From Ghiorsea sp. (GTDB taxonomy: Bacteria > Pseudomonadota > Zetaproteobacteria > Mariprofundales > Mariprofundaceae), in the NCBI GenBank assembly GCA_030950765.1, contig JAUZQX010000064.1:1-18537 (forward strand): a DNA stretch of 18,537 bases, read 5' to 3'. Under the pieces are notes generated by a model that saw only the letters and a program-made list of their open reading frames with translations, was not told the origin of the DNA and searched no databases. Position numbers and translations under genes: made by a program. Positions 7,320 through 13,579 of this stretch are shown here, piece after piece; positions within the stretch are counted from its first letter, which is position 1, and each line of letters opens with the position of its first letter.

Positions 7320-8156
7320 TTAGCCTACTTTTGCTGACTGCCTTTTAACAAGCCGCTCCATCATGCGTAAGTCTTTGGCAGTCAGCTTCAATGCAGCATC
7401 CACCCATATTGTTGTAATTTCTTTTAATTCTTCATAGGTAATAGGGTTGCAGCAACGTGTTGCATTACGAAAACTGCGGATACCATTTTTTGTCCTATTC
7501 TCTTTTTTGATATAATCATAAACAGCCTGTTCCCCTTGCCCATCATCCACCAATATATCAACAATACCAAGATCATACATCTCTTCTGCTGAATACAACT
7601 TACCACTTAATATCATTTTCTTGGCTTTAACTTCCCCTACTTTTCTTGATAATAAGCTAAATGCACCCATACCAGGAAACAAATTAAATAAAATCTCTGG
7701 CATACCCATTTTTGCACTGCGTTCGGCAATAAGTACATCGCTGGACATTGCGCCCTCAAAGCCACCACCTAACGCATCGCCTTGAACCAAGGAAATGGTT
7801 GTTACTTTATGTTCTAACGATGTATATGTATGGTACAAAACATCAATACATGCTGTTGCATACTTCAAAAGACCCGCTCTATCGCTATTTTGAATCAATT
7901 GTGTGAAAAGCTTTAAATCTCCACCTAAATTAAATGCGCCCTCAAACTCTGATGCGGCAACAATATATTGAATATCTTGAGATAGCCTTACTTCATCATA
8001 CCACGCTAAAATACTTTCAAGCACCTCAGGTGTAAAACATGGTCTTGGGTTTCCTTGCATATAATACCAAGCCAATGCTTTATCTTGCTCATAAATAATA
8101 TTTAAAGACTGTTTAGTCGTATCTACAGACTCTTTTTGTTGTAAGTTATTATACAT
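7320..8156 (-). CDS. rpfF: RpfF-like DSF synthase (crotonase fold)
   Basis: The product belongs to the enoyl-CoA hydratase superfamily and looks like RpfF, which makes cis-2-unsaturated fatty acids (DSF signals) from acyl-ACP using dehydratase and thioesterase activities. It has the RpfF-type segments FNLGGDLKLF, LVQGDALGGGFEGAMS and MGMPEILFNLFPGMGAFS. The two catalytic glutamates (Glu141 and Glu161 in X. campestris) are present in GGFEGA and MPEIL, at E134 and E154 from the start used here. I prefer the ATG at 8156 because GGAAAGGGG lies 6 nt upstream and the length (278) fits the family. An in-frame ATG at 8198 would add 14 residues but has no ribosome site. The gene is convergent with the RpfC-like kinase, the Xanthomonas arrangement, so the two probably form a signalling pair. 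Confidence 0.88.
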   Translation of the reverse strand: MYNNLQQKESVDTTKQSLNIIYEQDKALAWYYMQGNPRPCFTPEVLESILAWYDEVRLSQDIQYIVAASEFEGAFNLGGDLKLFTQLIQNSDRAGLLKYATACIDVLYHTYTSLEHKVTTISLVQGDALGGGFEGAMSSDVLIAERSAKMGMPEILFNLFPGMGAFSLLSRKVGEVKAKKMILSGKLYSAEEMYDLGIVDILVDDGQGEQAVYDYIKKENRTKNGIRSFRNATRCCNPITYEELKEITTIWVDAALKLTAKDLRMMERLVKRQSAKVG

Positions 8157-8202
8157 CACAAACCCCTTTCCTATTGTTTTTTGACTTTCGTCACTCATGA
8201 GG

Positions 8203-8229
8203 TTTGACGCGATGAGTCAAAGTGTCAAA
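8203..8229. promoter_or_regulatory. Repeated GTCAAA operator-like motif upstream of rpfF
   Basis: TTTGAC at 8203-8208 and GTCAAA at 8216-8221 form an inverted repeat with a 7-nt spacer. A second GTCAAA at 8224-8229 makes a direct repeat. They lie just upstream of the preferred rpfF start, in the region shared with the divergent waaA gene. The arrangement resembles a regulator binding site, but I cannot name the regulator, and TTGACA read on the minus strand has no good -10 partner. Intergenic sequence around it (8157-8337) holds no gene. Confidence 0.3.
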
Positions 8230-8269
8230 TTTTTGATACTTAAAGTGTAACATTTTTTTCTATACAAAT

Positions 8270-8299
8270 TTCAATTCATTAGCATAATGATGTTATATT
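8270..8299 (+). promoter_or_regulatory. Possible sigma-70 promoter for waaA (extended -10)
   Basis: TATATT at 8294-8299 is preceded by TG one base away (8291-8292), which is the extended -10 pattern. A weak -35 candidate, TTCAAT at 8270-8275, sits 18 bp upstream. A transcript would begin about 30 bp before the waaA TTG start. The region is AT-rich, so chance matches are likely. Confidence 0.35.
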
Positions 8300-8337
8300 T
8301 TTAAACGTTAACCCCTTCCGAAACCAAGGATAAAGCA

Positions 8338-9513
8338 TTGCATAGACCATCAAAATGGAAACAACACCTCACCCTTCAGTTACCCGACAGCAAAAACGCT
8401 CCTGTTTGGGTGCATGCTTGCTCTATGGGTGAAGTTTCCTCTGTAGCCGCCTTGATTCACCGCTTAATCGAACATAGACATGATGTTCACCTTACTGTGG
8501 TAACACGCACAGGTTTTGCCCATGCACAACGTTTATTTGGTGAATCCATTACGGTGAGTTGGTTACCTTGGGACTTACCTTTCTTGATGGCGCGTTTCAT
8601 CAGACATCTTCGTCCCAAATTACTCCTTTTATGTGAAACAGAGTTTTGGCCAGGTATGCTTAAAGCTTGTAAAAAACGTAATATTCCTATTATTGGCATC
8701 AATACACGTATTTCTGACCGTTCTTTCCCCAAATACCATGCCACACGCTTTTTATGGAAACGCTGGCTTGATGCTGTCACACTATTTTTGCCACAAAGCC
8801 ACATCGATGCACAACGTTTACAGCAAATAGGTATCCCTGCCACTAGAGTAAAAACAGTTGGCAACTTAAAGTTTGCCGTACAGGCTCCGAATGTTGATGC
8901 CAACCAAATCCGGCTCATGATAGACCCCTCCGCACAGCGGCCTATTCTTATTATTGCCAGCACCCATGATGGTGAAGAAGTGCAAATACTTAGCTTATTA
9001 GCCCAATGGCAGCAGAGACAACCCGATCTACTCACCTTGATTGTGCCAAGGCATCCAGAAAGGTTTCATGATGTAGAAAAATTACTACAGAAACATACAA
9101 TAACTTACACACGTTATGCCCAAGAACGGACAGGGCATGAATCTGTTGTACTGATTGATGCTATGGGTGTGTTAACCAAGCTTTATACCATCGCCGACCT
9201 TGTATTTATTGGCGGTAGTTTGATTGATATTGGTGGACACAATCCTTTGGAGCCTGCGGTATGCGGTCGCGGCGTGTTGACAGGTAAACATGTGCAAAAC
9301 TTTCGTGCTGTTTTTGATGATATGCAACGCCAAGGTGCTGCCATAATTGTGCAGGATAAAACAGAGCTTGGTGCTGCCATTTCCCATTTATTGGACAAAC
9401 CTGATGAATTGAAACAACTGCATGCGCAAGCCGCTTTATTTATGCAAAACCAAAACCAAGTGTTAGATAATATGTGGCATGAAATTTCACCTTACCTTAC
9501 CCCTCTCGATTAA
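8338..9513 (+). CDS. waaA: WaaA, Kdo transferase for lipid A core
   Basis: This 391-residue GT30 glycosyltransferase adds Kdo from CMP-Kdo to the lipid A precursor at the inner membrane. Motifs seen are VWVHACSMGE with the catalytic base E32, ETEFWPGM, the GNLKF segment, VPRHPERF, and GGSLIDIGGHNPLEPA. The start is a TTG with AAGGA 7 nt upstream; an in-frame stop (TAA at 8302) rules out a longer product. The N-terminus therefore lacks the hydrophobic anchor seen in enterobacterial WaaA (about 425 residues), but it resembles the short Aquifex enzyme, where the catalytic Glu is residue 31. The 3' end overlaps the end of the oppositely oriented flagellar operon by 17 bp. Its neighbours have no obvious link to lipopolysaccharide. 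Confidence 0.93.
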   Translation: MHRPSKWKQHLTLQLPDSKNAPVWVHACSMGEVSSVAALIHRLIEHRHDVHLTVVTRTGFAHAQRLFGESITVSWLPWDLPFLMARFIRHLRPKLLLLCETEFWPGMLKACKKRNIPIIGINTRISDRSFPKYHATRFLWKRWLDAVTLFLPQSHIDAQRLQQIGIPATRVKTVGNLKFAVQAPNVDANQIRLMIDPSAQRPILIIASTHDGEEVQILSLLAQWQQRQPDLLTLIVPRHPERFHDVEKLLQKHTITYTRYAQERTGHESVVLIDAMGVLTKLYTIADLVFIGGSLIDIGGHNPLEPAVCGRGVLTGKHVQNFRAVFDDMQRQGAAIIVQDKTELGAAISHLLDKPDELKQLHAQAALFMQNQNQVLDNMWHEISPYLTPLD

Positions 9514-10222
9514 GCATTTGCCCAAAGTTTGGGGGCATATCAAGCACACAACCTTCCAAAGGTGCAGGTAAATGCTGCCGCTCTGCTAGCCAAACCTGCA
9601 ATGCTTGACCGACCTCTTGTTTAAATTTGGGATTGGCAAGCTGTACATCCAGCTTCCATGTATCTTTTTGACCCTCCAAAGAGAAAGCCAAACCACCAAC
9701 ATGTGCCAAATCTAAGCGACCGCTCAATTTAAAAGCATCATCAGCCAACGATTCCTCTTTCAATAAACCTTGGGGTTGACCATCTTCTTTATCCAATAAG
9801 GTTAACCGTTGCCCATCAGCTTCAAGGGCAAAAGGGAAGTTATCCGTGTGAAGTTTTGACCATGCTGTTTGCTCGGTATGCGCTGATTTTGTCTTCGCTG
9901 TATGTCCTTGCTCCGAAGGTTCACCTTTGCGCTGTAACATCTCCGCAATCAGGCTTTCCGCTTGTGCTTGGGTAAGCAAACGAAACTGACCAGGCAACGC
10001 CTTATGCAACAATTGTAGCCAAACATGTCCTGCTGGCGTATTCGGAGGCACTTCTACCCGAACACGATAGTTACCCAATACCAACGTCATGCCTGCCCCA
10101 GTCGTTGGTTGCATCAGCTTACCTGATAAAATACTACCATTGGGCCAAGGTAATACTTGCCCACCTTCTGCACGTTGAAGCTGCATTAAGGAAGGTAGAT
10201 GTACATTCATCAGGCTTACCAT
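9497..10222 (-). CDS. FliK-like protein at the end of the flagellar operon (tentative)
   Basis: I do not firmly recognise this 241-residue protein. The N-terminal half has a beta-rich stretch (about 29-70: GSILSGKLMQ, MTLVLGNYRVRVEVP, HVWLQLL). A polar linker (about 95-125) follows, and the C-terminal part (about 160-225) reads RLDLAHVGGLAFSLEG then WKLDVQLANPKFKQEVGQAL. Such a pattern, a beta-hairpin around a Gly-containing turn followed by a helix, recalls the C-terminal domain of flagellar hook-length control proteins (FliK, Flg_hook). The position as last gene of the operon fits, but typical FliK is longer. The ATG lies 1 bp after the upstream stop, with a weak ribosome site. There is no signal peptide or membrane segment. 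The gene is real by context and length; the FliK link is inference. Confidence 0.7.
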   Translation of the reverse strand: MVSLMNVHLPSLMQLQRAEGGQVLPWPNGSILSGKLMQPTTGAGMTLVLGNYRVRVEVPPNTPAGHVWLQLLHKALPGQFRLLTQAQAESLIAEMLQRKGEPSEQGHTAKTKSAHTEQTAWSKLHTDNFPFALEADGQRLTLLDKEDGQPQGLLKEESLADDAFKLSGRLDLAHVGGLAFSLEGQKDTWKLDVQLANPKFKQEVGQALQVWLAERQHLPAPLEGCVLDMPPNFGQMLNREG

Positions 10223-10223
10223 G

Positions 10224-10706
10224 TTATTTTTTAGGTGACTGCAACAACAATATCAAACGTACTTGTGCAACAGGAACCTTCAGCTGGTCTGCAATCGTTT
10301 GTTCATTCAAACCTTCACGATGCAAACGCATAATTTTTGCCGTGTCCACTCCGCTACCTTTCGATTTTGGTGCTTGCCGCGCTGCGACTTCTTTAGGTTT
10401 CATTGGTGTCTTCGCCGCTGCAGACTGAGCTACTTCAAGCTTATCTTTTTTAGGCTGGCGTTGTTGTCGTGCTTCCGTAGGATATTTTACACGAGCTTGC
10501 TCCTGCTCCGATTGCTGCTGCATATCGAGGTTTCGCATCACTTGATCAAGTAATTCTGTCGCAGATTTTAAATCTTCGGAGGCATCTCTAAGCATCTTCT
10601 CAACTTTTTTGCGCTGTACCGACTGTTGAAACCACATCACCCACAAACCTGTAATCGCCATCACCATCAAGGCATCCAAAGCAAGGTTAAATACATCACT
10701 TCCCAT
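10224..10706 (-). CDS. DUF2802-type membrane-anchored protein
   Basis: The 160-residue protein has one membrane segment (about 8-26, LALDALMVMAITGLWVMWF), a charged helical region likely to be a coiled coil (about 30-72), a Lys/Ala/Pro-rich linker and a C-terminal helix-turn-helix-like unit. That unit (about 123-155, KIMRLHREGLNEQTIADQLK then VPVAQVRLILLL) fits DUF2802, a domain often found in proteins encoded next to flagellar and chemotaxis genes. Its molecular role is unknown to me. The ATG overlaps the fliA stop by one base, with AAGGTGG just upstream, so it is co-translated with the sigma factor. Confidence 0.75.
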   Translation of the reverse strand: MGSDVFNLALDALMVMAITGLWVMWFQQSVQRKKVEKMLRDASEDLKSATELLDQVMRNLDMQQQSEQEQARVKYPTEARQQRQPKKDKLEVAQSAAAKTPMKPKEVAARQAPKSKGSGVDTAKIMRLHREGLNEQTIADQLKVPVAQVRLILLLQSPKK

Positions 10707-11461
10707 TACACACCACCTTCTGCAGTGAGGTTTAAATGTCCTCTTAAACGCATAACCATTTGACTGTGCACTTGTGAAACCCGTGATTCTGTCAAACCAA
10801 GTACCAAAGCCACCTCTTTCATGGTTAGTTCTTCATAATAATATAAACTTAACAAAATAGCTTCCCGCTTCGGTAGTTGCTCAATAGCATCTGCAAGTTT
10901 ATCAACAAACTGACCAATCGCTGTTTGATGCTCAGGGCTTTGCCCACTGTCATCTGCAATAATGTCCAGTATATGTAAATCATCACCTTCACCACCCACT
11001 AAGGGTAAATCATCAAAATACACCACCGACATGGAACGAACTTGATCTAATTTTAGACGATAGGTATCAATATCCATCTCAAGGAAATCCGCAATTTCCT
11101 TTTCTTCGGCAGGGCGACCATACCTTTGCTCTAGCTCTTGGAATGCACCTTGCAGTGACTTGGATGTATCTCGAAGCCCTCTGGGCATCCAGTCAAAAGT
11201 GCGTAAATAATCAATCATCGCTCCACGCACACGGTATGCAGCAAATGTTTTAAACAACACTTCTTTACTGGCATCAAAACGCTGAGCGCCATCGAGTAAA
11301 CCTAGCACACCCGCATCAATCATATCATCCAGCTCAATCGATGCTGGGGTTCGTCGCATCAACTGGTCTGCGTGATAACGAATCATAGGCAAATACTCCT
11401 GAAATAAAGCCTCTGGATTACCTAGATTGCTATTGGCTTCATATGTTGAAGCCGTACTCAC
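10706..11461 (-). CDS. fliA: FliA, flagellar sigma-28 factor
   Basis: This 251-residue sigma factor directs RNA polymerase to late flagellar promoters (flagellin, motor and chemotaxis genes). Region 2 contains the LDDMIDAGVLGLLDGAQRFD and FKTFAAYRVRGAMIDYLR stretches (about 43-86), followed by the FliA-typical DWMPRGLRD. Region 3 is in the middle. Region 4 ends with LTMKEVALVLGLTESRVSQV, the recognition helix-turn-helix. The start is GTG, overlapping the upstream TGA as GTGA, with AAGGA 8 nt before. The length is close to the family norm. Placement directly after flhF-flhG matches polar flagellates such as Pseudomonas and Vibrio. Confidence 0.96.
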   Translation of the reverse strand: MSTASTYEANSNLGNPEALFQEYLPMIRYHADQLMRRTPASIELDDMIDAGVLGLLDGAQRFDASKEVLFKTFAAYRVRGAMIDYLRTFDWMPRGLRDTSKSLQGAFQELEQRYGRPAEEKEIADFLEMDIDTYRLKLDQVRSMSVVYFDDLPLVGGEGDDLHILDIIADDSGQSPEHQTAIGQFVDKLADAIEQLPKREAILLSLYYYEELTMKEVALVLGLTESRVSQVHSQMVMRLRGHLNLTAEGGV

Positions 11462-11664
11462 TGAATATGTCCTTTTTGTTGATTGGATTTGGGTAAAATA
11501 TCATTCAGCCACGCCAAAAGAAAACCTACCCAACCACCACCGATTGCAAGCACACCCATGCGATATAAACAGTCACTAAAGCCAATATTATTAAACATAC
11601 ATACAGCAAATGCTAGGCCTGCGCCTGCCAAAGCACCTGAAACCGTGGATTGTGATAATGTCAT
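11458..11664 (-). CDS. Small membrane protein between flhG and fliA
   Basis: I do not recognise this 68-residue protein. It has two hydrophobic segments (about 8-28, VSGALAGAGLAFAVCMFNNI, and about 33-56, LYRMGVLAIGGGWVGFLLAW), both Gly/Ala-rich, and a polar C-terminus, so it is probably an inner-membrane hairpin. Its reality is supported by a perfect AGGAGG at 11672-11677, 7 nt before the ATG, by an ATGA overlap with flhG upstream and by a GTGA overlap with fliA downstream. The location points to a role near flagellar assembly or gene control, but the sequence does not show what it does. Confidence 0.75.
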   Translation of the reverse strand: MTLSQSTVSGALAGAGLAFAVCMFNNIGFSDCLYRMGVLAIGGGWVGFLLAWLNDILPKSNQQKGHIQ

Positions 11665-12509
11665 GATGATTCCTCCTGCACTTTGGCATCGATATTCATG
11701 CCTTCATTCAAGCTATGTTCCCAAAAAAACTGTAAACCACCATTGCGGCTAAGGTCACGCTCTCTCGCCAGTATATTTGCCAACACCATATCTAAAGTTT
11801 GACGCATAACAGGCGCATCTTGCACAGTCAAAAGCTTTTGCCCTTGCACTGCTTCACGAACATCAGGGGAATGCGGCAAGTTGCCCACATAATCCAAATG
11901 CACATCCAAATAACGGTCTGCAACAGACAACAAACGTTTAAAAGCAACCTGTGCATCAAAAACCTCGGCTTGGTTCACAGCCACCATAAACCTGCGCATA
12001 TTACGTTGACGGGATAAAACCTTAATCAATGCATAAGCATCCGTTAAAGAAGTCGGGTCTGGTGTTAGCACCACCAATGCCGACTCAGATGCCGATACAA
12101 AATACAGTACATTGTCGCCAATGCCTGCCGCAGCATCAATCAACACCAAATCATAATCTGAAGAAATACGGCGCATTTCATTCATCATCACTTGTTGTTG
12201 CTCCGTATCCAAAGCCGTGAGTTCATACAAACCGCTACCGCCGGGCAATACATCAAACCCAGCACGCGCAGATACAATCAAATCACTTAATCCTTTCTCA
12301 CCACGCACCAGCTCCAACAATGAACCTTTAGGAGAAATACCCAGCATCACATCCACGTTTGCCAAACCCAAATCTGCATCCAACAGCAATACCCTCTTGC
12401 CTTTTTTTGCTGCATATTCTGCAAGATGAACAGAGAAAAAGGTTTTTCCCACACCACCTTTACCACTACAAATGGCAATCACACGCGGCACTTCATTTCC
12501 AACACTCAT
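11661..12509 (-). CDS. flhG: FlhG (FleN), MinD-type ATPase limiting flagellar number
   Basis: FlhG (282 residues) is a ParA/MinD-family ATPase that limits flagellar number and works against FlhF; in some species it also restrains the flagellar master regulator. The deviant Walker A SGKGGVGKT (15-23) carries the MinD signature lysine K17. It is followed by LLDADLGLANVDVMLG and the ASESALVVLTPDPTSLTDAYA segment. The C-terminal region is family-like but short. The N-terminus starts almost directly at the P-loop, so the DQAxxLR helix that activates FlhF in several species is missing. GAGGAG precedes the ATG, which overlaps the flhF stop as ATGA. Confidence 0.94.
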   Translation of the reverse strand: MSVGNEVPRVIAICSGKGGVGKTFFSVHLAEYAAKKGKRVLLLDADLGLANVDVMLGISPKGSLLELVRGEKGLSDLIVSARAGFDVLPGGSGLYELTALDTEQQQVMMNEMRRISSDYDLVLIDAAAGIGDNVLYFVSASESALVVLTPDPTSLTDAYALIKVLSRQRNMRRFMVAVNQAEVFDAQVAFKRLLSVADRYLDVHLDYVGNLPHSPDVREAVQGQKLLTVQDAPVMRQTLDMVLANILARERDLSRNGGLQFFWEHSLNEGMNIDAKVQEESS

Positions 12510-13579
12510 GTGATGCTCTCCTCTTCAAAATCTTCTTGCTGCTTATGGTGTTTCACCAAAATCGCAGTTAATGCTTTTGGACTTAACCAGCCCATTTGCC
12601 CTGGCACTTCTGCCCCAAAGCTACAATAAGACATTGGCATTCGTGATGCTTCTGCCCAATTGACTATTTTGCCTGGGCGGGTTGTCTCATCAAGCTTGGT
12701 GAAGGCTATTTGCGTCATCGCCATAGCTTGTGCTCTTTTGAGCATTGCCAAACCATCGACTTCATCCAAACTTGCTGGCATCACCATCGTCCGATGCGTA
12801 CAAGCCAAAATGTCCCACAAAGCCATCTGTTCACGAACAACTGATGCTTGCCGATTGTTCCAACCTTCACTATCAATAAGCACAAGCTGTGCCGTTTTTG
12901 TCGCTTGATGTGCTTGCACTGCATCTTCTTGATTTCTAATGATAAATAATGGAATACCCAACACATCAGCATAAGCATTAAGCACTTCGCTACCGCCAAT
13001 GCGTTGGGTGTCTGTCGTCATCAAAGCAACCGATATGCCTTTAAGGCTGTAATGTGTGGCAAGTTTGGCAGCAAGCAGTGTTTTGCCCGCACCATTGGGT
13101 CCCGATAATAAAACAACCCTGCGCTCTTGCTTGGCTGAGAATGCTTTTGCCCAACGCAATGTACCCAGTGTTACAGGCTGATGTTTGGCATAGGCATCTG
13201 CCATTTCAAAGGCATTGATGGGCGATACACCCATGGCTAATAAATGATCAAAAGCAGTTTGCACATGCGTTTTGCTAATCGCCTGACGATATTGCTCCAC
13301 ATCCCGATTACCCAAACTCGCCGCAATCTTCTCTAAACGCTGCATGGATGCTTCTAAGTTGGCTTGTACAGCCTCATCCACCACGGGTTTAGGCGCAGAT
13401 GTACCCTTCACCGCGCCTTCAAGCTCGGTATCCAATGCTGCATGTACACGCCATTCTTTTTCACCCTTGGCATTCACCGCTTCAATTCTATCTAAAATCA
13501 CAGCATCAGAACCAAAGTCTTCTCGTACTAAGGCTAATGCTTCATGCATCTTGGGTGCTGAAAAAACTTTAATTTGCAT
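12506..13579 (-). CDS. flhF: FlhF, SRP-type GTPase placing the flagellum
   Basis: FlhF (357 residues) is the third SRP-family GTPase and marks the site of polar flagellar assembly. It has the usual start MQIKVFSAPKMHEALALVRE, a variable B domain, an N domain (about 75-150) and a G domain. The G motifs are GPNGAGKT (160-167), TTDTQRIGGSEVL (188-200), DSEG (236-239) and TKLDE (294-298). Several depart from the usual FlhF forms: the P-loop is followed by LLAAK instead of a Thr pair, DTAG is DSEG, and the Glu-Gln of the usual GAxEQL is Glu-Val (GGSEVL). The Asp and Gly needed for nucleotide and magnesium contact remain. The start overlaps the end of flhA by 11 bp, with a weak ribosome site, implying coupling. 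Confidence 0.93.
   Translation of the reverse strand: MQIKVFSAPKMHEALALVREDFGSDAVILDRIEAVNAKGEKEWRVHAALDTELEGAVKGTSAPKPVVDEAVQANLEASMQRLEKIAASLGNRDVEQYRQAISKTHVQTAFDHLLAMGVSPINAFEMADAYAKHQPVTLGTLRWAKAFSAKQERRVVLLSGPNGAGKTLLAAKLATHYSLKGISVALMTTDTQRIGGSEVLNAYADVLGIPLFIIRNQEDAVQAHQATKTAQLVLIDSEGWNNRQASVVREQMALWDILACTHRTMVMPASLDEVDGLAMLKRAQAMAMTQIAFTKLDETTRPGKIVNWAEASRMPMSYCSFGAEVPGQMGWLSPKALTAILVKHHKQQEDFEEESIT

Noticed and set aside
8157..8198. Upstream ATG at 8198 for rpfF
   Set aside because: It has no ribosome site, whereas the ATG at 8156 has GGAAAGGGG at 6 nt and gives an N-terminus of family length; kept as an alternative only.
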